Below the pieces are notes generated by a model. That model saw nothing but the letters and a program-made list of their open reading frames with translations, was not told the origin of the DNA and did no database searches. The translations under genes and the position numbers were made by a program. From Hamiltosporidium magnivora (lineage: Eukaryota > Microsporidia > Dubosqiidae): a DNA stretch of 25,719 nt. This document shows, one piece after another, positions 1-10,533 of this stretch (position 1 is the stretch's first letter; each line of letters begins with the position of its first letter). Where the stretch lies: contig PITI01000070.1 in assembly GCA_004325065.1 (NCBI GenBank), positions 1 to 25,719 of the forward strand. The letters run 5' to 3'.

Positions 1-60
1 TGTCACCTTTGCGTATTCTTCATTGAGTTTACTTATGTTGTCTTGTATCGCCGCAGAAAC
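1..60 (-). other. possible edge of a coding region (partial)
   Basis: Reading the minus strand from about position 60 to the window edge gives a hydrophilic stretch, VSAAIQDNISKLNEEYAKVT, that looks more like protein than the surrounding AT-rich sequence. The same frame continues upstream as low-complexity residues until a stop near 127 and has no ATG. If real, it is either an internal piece of a gene running off the left edge or a decayed element. I do not recognise the family, and 20 residues are too few to be sure it is coding. Confidence 0.15.
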
Positions 61-3000
61 ACAAATTATATAGTAAAATTTATGATAAAATAATTTAAAT
101 AAAATTATTTCTATTACTTTTCAGATAAATGGAAATTTTTTATGTTCAAAACATTTGCTTGCTTTTAAATATTTATACTATAAATAATATGAAATCAGTT
201 TATTTTAGATATTTTTTTTGAATCAATATATATATTTCGAGTTTAATTTATTTTGATTTTAATAAAAATATTATAAATATTTTCTGTTTCGATTCGAAGA
301 ATTATTTACTTTCATCATAGTCTTTCCGCATCGATTCTATTTTGGTATGGAATTTGGATTTTATATTGTAGTTTTATATGGTTTATATTAGTTAGATGTA
401 AAAAAATAACTTTTGCCTAGGTATTTAAAAATAGTTATCCTGGCTTTGCTTTTCCTTAACAATTAAATTTATCATGATTTCATATATGAAATGTCTGTTT
501 TAATTATATTTGTATTTGCTTTAATACTTGCCAATAATTATAAATCCAAACATAAAATCAATACATGAGTTTAGTCATAATATTAATATGATTATTTTTA
601 GAAAATTAATAATATTCTTTGTTTAAACACTTTTTTTTCGGTTCCTGTACTATTAACATCATCTAAAGACTATTTTTTGCTTACCAAAATGAAAATGCAA
701 TGATTTTGAATTAATTTTAAAAAATATAAAATTACAGTAGTTTTAGGATGAATCGTGCTATCTTTCCACTAACTGTTAAGCTCCAGACTTAAAATATTTG
801 TAAATATTTGAATATGCAAATTACATTTTAGAACTGTTTGGATTTTAAAATATTTATATTCATAGACAGATATAAAAATGCGCATCTATTTTTTAACAAT
901 CAGTGATATCAAGATTTCATACTTGCTTTAAATGAACACGTCAAAAAATAAGAGTTTGTTAAAGAAACAAACTATAAATCAATTTAACAAATGTTCTAGA
1001 CTCAAATTAAAATTATTCTATCGGTTCTCATATAGAAAAGAGTAAGTAAAAACCTAGTTAAATAAGAAGAAGTTTTGCTAGAATATATTAGATAAAAACA
1101 AGTGAAAAAATCAGCAATATATAATTGACAGCCTAAAAATCACTTCTTTGGTTCTTATATATTTGTATTTACTCTTTGTTTTTAAAATTTTTTCGAAATA
1201 TTTCGTTAATTTTTGTTATTTTTTTTATTACGGTTATTTCATGAGCTTCACCCTAAAAACCCGCAGATATTTTTAAAAAAATGTAGTTTAATTTTCTTGA
1301 TATATATGAGAATCATGTCAATTTCAAATATTTCTCAGATAGTTAAATACTTCAATTTAACTTCAAAAAACAGTTGTAATTTTTTTTCCGATATTAGACC
1401 AATAAAAAAATTCTAATTCTATTTTTTTAAAAATAAATTTATTATGAATTGTAAACGTTTTAATGGTAAATTTCACATTTCTAATCTAAACTTGTTAGTC
1501 ATCTAGATGATTTTTAGACCGAAAATTAAATAAAGTAAAAATATTCAAACACCTTTCCCTCTTTTAATTTGAGTCAAGTTTTTTTTTGATTATGACTTTA
1601 TCTCTAAAAGCTAAATACTGCGAAAAGCAATTAATTTTTCGTTAATTATAATTTATTGAATAATCTTGGAAATTCAATTAACCTCTATCTTAAATTTTTT
1701 ATATTTATGGATATAATTCTTTATTGTTATAATGCGAATTCCTCCGACTCAATCGATTTTTGATACGAATTAGAAGAAATTGTGCTCCATAATTGCGCCT
1801 TCTAATATTAATCTGAACAAATTATTTGGTATCTATATGGATAAGAAAATACTTCTACGGGTTTCTTTACTCGTAATTATGAAGCAATTAGAGGATGTTC
1901 AACCCTGGATGTCTAAATAAGGCAATATTCTTGATTTTTCTGTTAGAATATATAATGAATTGATATATATAGAAAAATCGTTATTATACAAACCATCGTT
2001 TTATTTGCGTTTGCATAATTTTTTTTCTAGCATTTTTTTAGTATTTGATTTACACATTAAATCTGCTTGTATATTTTATTATTGGGTTGGTATTTTATAT
2101 AGCTTGAAAATTAGGCTATTCAATGATATTAAGAAGTATATTCTTAAACATTGGCGTTATCCGAGTGTTTTGCTCTCATGAACACTAATATTATCAAACA
2201 GAAATCGTAAAGAATGTTTAACTAACTATAAGTTTTTTTCGATAATCTAAAAATCCGATGATATTTCTGTAGGAGACATTTCCACTAAGAATCTAGTACT
2301 GTTGATCGTTTTGCTTGATAGAATTTTTAAGATACATATAATACTAAATACGGCACGGTTTTTAAATACTCGCTCGATAATTTCTATTATTTCTGATTTT
2401 AAACCTACTTTATTTGGTAATCTAGTTACTATATATTCATTAATATTCGAAGTGAAAATTCAGAGAAAGAAGAAATGAAAAACAAAGAGATAAATATATA
2501 AAGCAATTTATATATTTCTATTTTGTTCAGCTAATAAAAATGAAAAGTTGGCGTTGGAGGAAGAGATAGAAGTGGTTGAAATAGTGGAAGAATTATTTAA
2601 AAGAGAAAAATTTGTTAACTTATAATTTTATTAAATATCTATTAAGTTCAGTGCAGGTATAGAAGCTTGAACTACCTTTTCCTTGTAAATGTTAAAAAAA
2701 TACAAAACTGCAAAAAAAAGAAATGAAAGAAAGAAATATATTTAATTTGATTTAAGTTTATATATACATATATTATGTATTTTATAGAAATCCGTTATGA
2801 TATGGTGGGTTAGTTAAGTTGTATTTAAAAGATGAATGCAGAGAGATATTTGGATTAGCTGAAAATAGACAGAATATTAGAACATTGCAATAAGAATATC
2901 TGTAAAAAATAAAGAGTGTCAAACAATTTAAATTTTTGTAAGAAATAAAGCGATCAATGTAAATGGATCGTATTTTGAACTGTGATTCTAAACAAATTTT

Positions 3001-3411
3001 ATTTACATTTTGAAAAATTAAGTAAAAACAATATTCTTCCTCCTTCATTTTCCCGATTGAATTACCTTTTTTAATCAAATTAAAATCCTATTAAATGTTT
3101 TACAAATTCAATATCTTAAAATAGAAATTTGATTTATTACCACTTTTTTAGATTTTAATATATCTAGATTCGAAATATTTTTTTTCGGTTCAGATTTGAA
3201 GAAAAAAATTTTCAAAAAAAAGAATCCAAAATTGGAAAATCTGAAACATAAAATAAAATATAATTATCTATATCCTTTTAAATATATTTAATCAAATAAA
3301 AATAGTAAATGTAATGACATTTTTTTTTAAAAAAATATTAATTTATCCAAAAACGGAAACAAAAAAAAGTAGAAAAAAGAATTTTATTGATATATTTTAT
3401 AATTATAATCC
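61..3411. other. long AT-rich intergenic region, no supported gene
   Basis: Homopolymer-rich AT sequence with no recognisable protein or RNA gene on either strand. The longest open frames start at TTG rather than ATG (for example at 1213, 1960 and, on the minus strand, 3078) and encode low-complexity F/I/L/Y/K-rich peptides, as expected by chance in such DNA. A short frame ending near 2624 contains a glutamate-rich stretch (about EEEIEVVEIVEELF), which could be the tail of a decayed gene but has no usable start. The last ~50 bases before 3412 are almost pure A/T and include TATA-like runs (about 3389-3409), which presumably form the promoter of the HECT ligase gene. Confidence 0.6.
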
Positions 3412-6400
3412 ATGAGTTTTAAATTCATGACTAAAAGAGAAACCTACAATCTAATACAATCAATAATAGATAAATGTCTAATAAACAAGGCTTCAAATAA
3501 TTCTTTTGATTCGAATAACGATCCATTCTTACTCTCTAAAATGAATAAAACAAGTATTACTTATTGGTTTCGTCTTCTAAACTATTTTACAGTGCAAATA
3601 AAAAATTTTAAGTCCGAATTTTTTGTAGATAAGATACAAGTAAGGGAATTTAGTGAAAGTATTAGACCAAAAATCATTTTCGTATTAAAAATGTTAGTAT
3701 ATATATTAAGAAATACGTTTAATCATGAGCTTTATGTTATAGACCCAAATATATCAATTTATCTTTATTCTAACGATTTAGACGTAGCGTATCATTCTTA
3801 TCTATATTATAGCGAATATATTGTGCATGAAATCGCTTTAATGAATCATGATTCATACAACAACATTTTGGATATTGACTTCTCGTTGTATGAAACAAAA
3901 AGGTACATATTCGATGAATCATTTAAGGATGGTGATTCTGATGTTAGATATGAATTTATTGACCAAGAATTTAACGAGATTATGGCTGAAATTCATAAAA
4001 TAATGGAGGATATGAAATCAAAAGGAAAAGGCTTAAATTTTTATAAAATCAAAGAAGAAATAGAAGTATTTTCCATCAAACATGCAGATATTTTAAGATT
4101 TGAATGTTATAAAACAAACCAGATGGAAATATTACTAGCTATTGAAATATTGGCGAATTCTATTAACCACAAAATATTTAAAAAAACGAACTTTGACTCT
4201 TTTATTTTATCTATAAAGTACTTTTTTAAACGTGAAAATTTATATTTGAGTGAAAGTATGATAATTTATAAATCTTGTGCTTTGGATATTTTTAGTATGG
4301 AAGAAAATTTTTTACCCGAAACTAAATACGTGAAATTTTTGCTAAGTACTAATATAGACGACAAATTGCTTGAAAGCGAATCCTTGAACGAATGTTATGC
4401 TCATAGCAAAAAATTTCTTAAAATATTTTTAATTTTTTTTAATAGGCATTTCAAGTTTGAATTGGAATATTTATTTTCTCGTGACATCGATTTTAAAAAG
4501 ATTAGCTTTTCGGATATGAGCATATATTTGCCGTTTATTTTAAACAATTCTACTGTATTTGAATTATATTTATTAAGTATTGATTTCGAACAGCTTTGTA
4601 GCTTGGTTACTAGCTTCCATGAAGTTTTGACTTTTACATGTGAAAATTTTGATCAAACTTTAAGTTTATTGCGATCTATTAATATATATGAAGAAAATGT
4701 TTTATATTGGGTTAAGTTCTTCAGAAAAACCCAATTTTATATTTCTTCTGAAAATAACTTTAGTATTTTCTTTATCTTAAAAGATACAGAATGTATTCAA
4801 AATATTTTTATTGGAATTATCGAAAATAACGTTCTTCCTGAGCATTTACGCGATAAAATTTTTGCATATGTTTTTACTAATTTAGAAGAAGAAGCAAAAT
4901 TAAATTTAACAAATTCAATGAAATACTTAAAGAATATGTACGATCATTTCATATCAGAGAATTTAGTTGTATCGATAGTCACGATAAAAAACATGCTATC
5001 ATTTTGCGATTTAATTGTAAGAAAGCAACTCGTAACACAGTTTCCATTTATTTTAGAGCATATCGCAAAATTTTACGCCACTCATATCGAGCTTTCATTG
5101 ATATTATATAATTTTTATAGCTATCATGAATATTTAAAATCACACATTTCGAGCATTGTAAACTCATTTGAATCTATAAATTTTGATTTAAAGCCTTTTG
5201 AAAAATATGTCATTAATAAAGATACACAACAAATAGAAGTATTCAAAAATTTTAATTTCATTAAAAGAATACAAAGCTGGGATAAATTCTCCATAAAACT
5301 TCATAAATATTTAAGACGACATGGGAAAAATTTCTGCATAGAGTTTATGATTTATCATGATTTTTTCTTAAAAAATTTACTGGAGTTAATCGATCATATA
5401 TTAAAATTTAAAAATATCACCATTTCTTATTTTAATATAAATCAAGTATCATTTTTTTTAAAAAGAGATAACGATTTGTTCTTGAGTAAAAATATTTTAT
5501 TAATCTGGAAAATTTCAATTAAAATATGTGAGAAACTTGAATTAAATTTTCCTGATTTTTTTTTCACTCAATTCATAGATCTTTTTGACAAGAATGCAAT
5601 TCAATCTTCGAAAAATGAAAATTTAAAGTTTTCATGGAAGGATGAGTATGATAGTTTTTGTTTTTTATATACTGTTTTTGTTTCATTTCAATTTCTACAT
5701 GATAATATTATTTTTGATTTAAAATATGCTAATATTGGAACGAAAAATTACAAATTGATACAGTTAATTGAAAAAGGTTATTTTTGCGTGTATAAAAGAG
5801 AAAATTATCTTAGTTTGCAAGAAGAATCAAATATTATTTCAAAAGAAATAATCGATAGAAAGATTAAAAATATACGTGAATCAGGTGGTGAAATAGAAAA
5901 TATTCTTGGTAAAACATCTTATTTATACATTCTTATAGCTATGTCTAAGATACCACTTAATCTTGTTTATCCTCCCTCCATAACCAACCCTTTTAAAATA
6001 TTATTTTTACATTTAATATATAATATTTTAAATATGAATATGGAATATGACGAAAATTTAATCTACGTGTTATATTTGAATATTTTAGAATTTAAATCTG
6101 CTATAATTTTTAATGATTTAAACGAATATATACGCATATTAGATATACTGCTTATAAAAATGATTAATTTTAACTCTAAAACAAATATAGACATAAAAAA
6201 TTCAATAGATATTTTTTTTGAAATTCTTTTTAATTTGATGAATAAGCTCAATAATAAAAATGGAACAGAAGCCTTAGATGGTTTCGAATTGATAATTAGT
6301 TTCATGACATCTAAATGTAAATATATTTCATGTGAAAATTTCAAGGAATTTTTTAACAAAAAAATACTAAAATTGAATAAAATTGAAAATTTTCTTAAAA

Positions 6401-9400
6401 GAGATTATATTTTACAAAATATTTTTTGCTTGATAGAATTAATCGATAAGAATTCGAAAAATCCTCTCGTGAATGAATCTGAAATACAAGAAAATACAGT
6501 TTTAATAGATTTTCTAGAAAATTTTATCTGTAATTTAAATTGTATAGATTTTTTTATTGCCGCTCAAAAGCAACATATGCCATTTTTTTTATTTATTCAC
6601 AAAAGAATAAATAAATTTGATAGTATTTCAGCTCAAGGATTCCATAAAGACATCCCTATATCTGATATATTCAGTTTATATATTGTCAATATAAATATCA
6701 TGATTAGCCGAAGGTATAACATGACTTATAAGAAGGAAGCATTGTTTATTAAGGATATAGAAACTTGTTTTGGAAAACCAAAAGAAATGTATTTGTATCT
6801 AATAACTCTTTTGAGATTTTCAGAGTATACAAGATTATTTACTAAAAAAGAGGTATATACATATTTCGACATAAAAAAAGTCATTAGTGCTACTCAAAAA
6901 CATCAAAAGAGCGTAGATAAGTTAGGTGTGGAATTATTATTACATACTTTTGCTTATATAGACAATATTTTTGAAGATGAATTTTATTTTATTGAGAAAA
7001 TAACTTATATGTTTAATTTAAAGCATGAAATACATAATGAATATGTAAATTATATCTCTACTAGATTAGATAGTATTGGAGTCAATAAAGACTCTGTTGA
7101 AAACTACGAGTTGATGTTAAAAAGCGAATTTGATTTAAAAACTCGGATTGCATCCGAAATTTTTAAATGTACGTTAGATGAGTGTTCTCTTTCAATAGTA
7201 TTTTTACAATTTTTAAAAGAGTTGTACTTTAAATATTCTTTTTTAGTTTCTACGATTGATAAAAGTGTTATTCACAATTTATTTAATAAATTTGGAATGT
7301 TTGAAGAACTCGACGATACAATATCTAATACAAATCAGGAATTCTGGTGTAAGAATTTTTACTTCGGCAATTTTATTGCCATTATATTTTATAGAGGAAG
7401 TTTTGAGTTTGTTTATGAATTAATTCTTGATTTTTGTGATAATTTGAAAGCTTACAAAGATGAAAGTGAATTTTTTTCTTATCTATCTTTGATTCATAGA
7501 ATTATACTTTCAGAAATATGTTGTTGTAAATACACTTGTCATACATATATTTTCAATAATGTTGCTCATGAAGCGGAATGTGAGCATATATTTAAGAAAA
7601 GAAGAAAGGATATAGTACGTAATTTTATCAATAGAGATATTGTTTATATATTATCTAGATTTACAGGATTTGGTAAGGAAAAAAGTAAAAATTCCAATTT
7701 GCAAAGTTATATCGTCATATTGAGCGATATTTTCATTTCCTTTTGCGAAAATGAAAACATTGAATTTAACAATAAATGCGTAATAAAAAATCCTTTCATC
7801 CTTGTTTCGTACGTACCTATGAAAATTTGTATTCCAAGAGTTCTTGAACGAATACAAAGTTTAAAAATTTATAAACTTGAATACGAACCTACAACTAAAT
7901 CTATATTTTATAATAAAGTTGTTGTTCCTGAGATAATGAAGAGTGCTTATTTAGATTTTGGTTATACGTCTGGTTTCGATATGAAATCTAAGAACATAAG
8001 TTCTTACGGTCAATATCAAATTTTTGATACGTCTCCAATATATACTAGTGATAATTTATCCTATTCAGCGAAAATATATAACCATATCTATAATTTAGAA
8101 TTTAATCTCAATTTTGAAGAAAAAGTGATTTTTGTGGATAAAATTAAAAAAAGACTAGATGATATTATACAGAACAAATTTAAACGTCGGAATCAGGTTG
8201 ATAGCACGAATGCGACAAATATGAATTATAATTTTCTAGATAAGGAAATGTTTATTTATTTCATATGTTTTAAAAAATATTGCTATGAGGATGCAAAAGC
8301 AACGAAATCCGAAAAAGTAGATAATTTAGAAGGAAGAAATGATAATCAATGCGTAGTTTCGACAATAATCACTGAAAAGTTGTGCTCTGATTTATTATTT
8401 TATTTTACAGTTTTTGGAAGGAGTAATTTTAAAGCAAAAAAGATATGTATAATTAAGAAAGTTATCAAACTCTTTTCTAACGATTTTTCCAAAAACCAGT
8501 TGATTCGTTCAACTAGATTAAATATAGAGGATAAAAAAGAAATGTTTCAAACTGAAGATCAAGTAACCATTTTAAATAACATTGAAATGTTTTTACAAAA
8601 TATAGAAAAGATGGATTTAGTACTTTTTAAATCACAGGTGTTTGATATTTTATTATTTGAATTAATTTGTGCGCCTGAAAATAAAAATTTATATTTGAAT
8701 GATTTCTTTAAAAATATGATGAACATTGATACTCAATTACCAAAACATTGCTTGAAAACTTCTTCTGGACAACTGAAAACAAAAGAATTTCTGGAAAAAT
8801 TGAGAACTTATATGGAAAAAAATTCAAGTGAAAAAAACGTATACTTTGCATGTCAAACCTTGTTGTTTTATATTAAAAAAATGGAAAATGATATTTTTTA
8901 CGACATTTTACATTTCAACCGTGAAACAAAATATGAGGATGGGGAGCATTTCGGAACCAATTTAGATATTACACTGAGCTTGTTTGATATTATAAACTTA
9001 AATATTCCTAGTGAATACCTTAATTATTTGATAGATTTTTATTGTAAAATATCTAGATGCGATTTATTCCACTTCTATAGTAGAATTGTCATTTTCGATC
9101 GCTCAGTTCTTTACATACTCTTTGAAAAATATTTCAAGATTTTATTGGTTCTTAATAAATCATATTTTTATTATAAGACCCAAATACATGTCACTGTGAA
9201 TGAGACACACAAACTTTCTAATTATGATGATTTCATTTGTTTGATGTATAATATTACATCAAATAGAATATCAGGAGATAAAAAAGACTTTTATGACTAT
9301 AATTATAAAGCTGATACCAAAGAACTTAAAATTGATTTTTTAATTCGAAATATGCAAATATTCGATAATTCTTACAAACAAAACATAGTTTTGTTGTTTG

Positions 9401-10533
9401 AGCATCTGAGTATAATAACAAAAATGGCCTATCTTTACGAGAAGTTTTATATTTATCAATTTCATAGGGGTAAATTTTTATTTTTACAAGTAAATCGAGA
9501 GAACATTTTAGATAATTTTTTGAATTTGGTAAGTAGTTTTGATCTAAAAAAAACCTTAAAGGAAAATATTTGGTACGTGACTTTTGGTACAGAATTATGT
9601 GCTGGAATAGGACCAACGTTAGAATTCTTTACATTATTTGGAAAATGTATGAATAGAAGCAGATTTTTCGAAATGTTTAAATCAACAGAAACATCTTACA
9701 TGAATAAATTTGCTGAGTGTCCCGAATATATTGAAAAGGTATATTTTTATACTGGAATAATAATGGCAAAATGTATTATTTATAATACAACGCTTGGTTT
9801 GGAATTTATTGATTCTTTTTATTTATATTTAACAAAAGATTGTTTTACTTTTGAGGATTTGAAAATATGTGATTCGGAACTTCACAAATCGCTCAGTTTT
9901 TTTGCAACTTCTGGAAAGTCAAGTTTTCACGGTTATAATTTTACATGGGCTACAAATAATAATGGTATTTATGAAGAATTTGAACTTGTAGAAAATGGCT
10001 GTAATATTTCACTAACGAGTGATAATCTTGAAGAATATCTACAAAAAATAACAGAGTTTAAATTATTTAAAAGAATGGAGAAATATTTAGATAAGATGAA
10101 AGAAGGATTTTGTTTTATATTAGGCGATTCTTTTAGCAATATGTTTAATTACAAAGATTTGAGTACTATGTTGCAAGGAGAACCAGATTTTCAAGTCGAA
10201 GATTTTAAACAATGTACTTCGTATGTTGGAGATTATAATAGCAACCATCCTGTTATTATTTGGTTTTGGAATTATATGAGTAGCCTGGAAGCTATTAAAA
10301 AAAAGAAACTCTTTCTTTTTCTCACAACATTTGAGAAAATACCATTTGGTGGATTTAAATCTCAAAGGTTTTTAGAATATAAGTTTACAATCATGCCAAT
10401 TGAAAATTCAAAGTCATTGCCTATCATTCATACGTGTAGTAATTTGCTTGAATTGCCGAAATATGAGAGCGAGGAGATACTTAGAAGCAAATTTGAATAT
10501 TGCCTCGATTCGATTACATATGAAATATTATAA
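3412..10533 (+). CDS. HECT-domain E3 ubiquitin-protein ligase (large, UFD4/TRIP12- or TOM1/HUWE1-like)
   Basis: A single open frame of 2373 residues. The C-terminal ~350 residues (about 2024-2373) form a HECT domain, which takes ubiquitin from an E2 onto its own cysteine and then passes it to a substrate lysine. Landmarks are GIGPTLEFF at 2065-2073 (the N-lobe motif), an EGF..I segment leading to the E2-binding region, IPFGGF before the C-lobe, and HTCSN with the catalytic Cys at residue 2342 (nt 10435-10437). The chain ends TYEIL, so an aromatic residue sits four from the end, where many HECT ligases have Phe. The GPTLEF form resembles UFD4/TRIP12, whereas the LQGEPDFQVEDF and WFW segments resemble TOM1/HUWE1, so the subfamily is unsettled. 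The ~2000 residues before the HECT domain are probably helical repeats and carry no domain I can name. A Cys/His cluster lies at 1370-1392. The ATG at 3412 is the first in frame; Met6 is an alternative. The expected location is cytosol and nucleus. Confidence 0.92.
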   Translation: MSFKFMTKRETYNLIQSIIDKCLINKASNNSFDSNNDPFLLSKMNKTSITYWFRLLNYFTVQIKNFKSEFFVDKIQVREFSESIRPKIIFVLKMLVYILRNTFNHELYVIDPNISIYLYSNDLDVAYHSYLYYSEYIVHEIALMNHDSYNNILDIDFSLYETKRYIFDESFKDGDSDVRYEFIDQEFNEIMAEIHKIMEDMKSKGKGLNFYKIKEEIEVFSIKHADILRFECYKTNQMEILLAIEILANSINHKIFKKTNFDSFILSIKYFFKRENLYLSESMIIYKSCALDIFSMEENFLPETKYVKFLLSTNIDDKLLESESLNECYAHSKKFLKIFLIFFNRHFKFELEYLFSRDIDFKKISFSDMSIYLPFILNNSTVFELYLLSIDFEQLCSLVTSFHEVLTFTCENFDQTLSLLRSINIYEENVLYWVKFFRKTQFYISSENNFSIFFILKDTECIQNIFIGIIENNVLPEHLRDKIFAYVFTNLEEEAKLNLTNSMKYLKNMYDHFISENLVVSIVTIKNMLSFCDLIVRKQLVTQFPFILEHIAKFYATHIELSLILYNFYSYHEYLKSHISSIVNSFESINFDLKPFEKYVINKDTQQIEVFKNFNFIKRIQSWDKFSIKLHKYLRRHGKNFCIEFMIYHDFFLKNLLELIDHILKFKNITISYFNINQVSFFLKRDNDLFLSKNILLIWKISIKICEKLELNFPDFFFTQFIDLFDKNAIQSSKNENLKFSWKDEYDSFCFLYTVFVSFQFLHDNIIFDLKYANIGTKNYKLIQLIEKGYFCVYKRENYLSLQEESNIISKEIIDRKIKNIRESGGEIENILGKTSYLYILIAMSKIPLNLVYPPSITNPFKILFLHLIYNILNMNMEYDENLIYVLYLNILEFKSAIIFNDLNEYIRILDILLIKMINFNSKTNIDIKNSIDIFFEILFNLMNKLNNKNGTEALDGFELIISFMTSKCKYISCENFKEFFNKKILKLNKIENFLKRDYILQNIFCLIELIDKNSKNPLVNESEIQENTVLIDFLENFICNLNCIDFFIAAQKQHMPFFLFIHKRINKFDSISAQGFHKDIPISDIFSLYIVNINIMISRRYNMTYKKEALFIKDIETCFGKPKEMYLYLITLLRFSEYTRLFTKKEVYTYFDIKKVISATQKHQKSVDKLGVELLLHTFAYIDNIFEDEFYFIEKITYMFNLKHEIHNEYVNYISTRLDSIGVNKDSVENYELMLKSEFDLKTRIASEIFKCTLDECSLSIVFLQFLKELYFKYSFLVSTIDKSVIHNLFNKFGMFEELDDTISNTNQEFWCKNFYFGNFIAIIFYRGSFEFVYELILDFCDNLKAYKDESEFFSYLSLIHRIILSEICCCKYTCHTYIFNNVAHEAECEHIFKKRRKDIVRNFINRDIVYILSRFTGFGKEKSKNSNLQSYIVILSDIFISFCENENIEFNNKCVIKNPFILVSYVPMKICIPRVLERIQSLKIYKLEYEPTTKSIFYNKVVVPEIMKSAYLDFGYTSGFDMKSKNISSYGQYQIFDTSPIYTSDNLSYSAKIYNHIYNLEFNLNFEEKVIFVDKIKKRLDDIIQNKFKRRNQVDSTNATNMNYNFLDKEMFIYFICFKKYCYEDAKATKSEKVDNLEGRNDNQCVVSTIITEKLCSDLLFYFTVFGRSNFKAKKICIIKKVIKLFSNDFSKNQLIRSTRLNIEDKKEMFQTEDQVTILNNIEMFLQNIEKMDLVLFKSQVFDILLFELICAPENKNLYLNDFFKNMMNIDTQLPKHCLKTSSGQLKTKEFLEKLRTYMEKNSSEKNVYFACQTLLFYIKKMENDIFYDILHFNRETKYEDGEHFGTNLDITLSLFDIINLNIPSEYLNYLIDFYCKISRCDLFHFYSRIVIFDRSVLYILFEKYFKILLVLNKSYFYYKTQIHVTVNETHKLSNYDDFICLMYNITSNRISGDKKDFYDYNYKADTKELKIDFLIRNMQIFDNSYKQNIVLLFEHLSIITKMAYLYEKFYIYQFHRGKFLFLQVNRENILDNFLNLVSSFDLKKTLKENIWYVTFGTELCAGIGPTLEFFTLFGKCMNRSRFFEMFKSTETSYMNKFAECPEYIEKVYFYTGIIMAKCIIYNTTLGLEFIDSFYLYLTKDCFTFEDLKICDSELHKSLSFFATSGKSSFHGYNFTWATNNNGIYEEFELVENGCNISLTSDNLEEYLQKITEFKLFKRMEKYLDKMKEGFCFILGDSFSNMFNYKDLSTMLQGEPDFQVEDFKQCTSYVGDYNSNHPVIIWFWNYMSSLEAIKKKKLFLFLTTFEKIPFGGFKSQRFLEYKFTIMPIENSKSLPIIHTCSNLLELPKYESEEILRSKFEYCLDSITYEIL

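Noticed and set aside
280..360. Possible tRNA around a TTCGATTCGAA string
   Set aside because: No acceptor or D-arm pairing could be found at the right distances.
1213..2181. Two plus-strand frames of 67 and 73 codons
   Set aside because: Both start with TTG, are low-complexity and rich in F, I, L and Y, and lie in homopolymer-rich DNA, so they look like chance.
2782..3078. 98-codon minus-strand frame divergent to the HECT gene
   Set aside because: It starts with TTG. The first ATG removes the opening residues, the peptide is low-complexity, and it resembles nothing known.
6063..6359. 98-codon minus-strand frame inside the HECT gene, with similar frames at 7651, 9326 and 10120
   Set aside because: These are antisense shadows of a well-supported 2373-codon gene.
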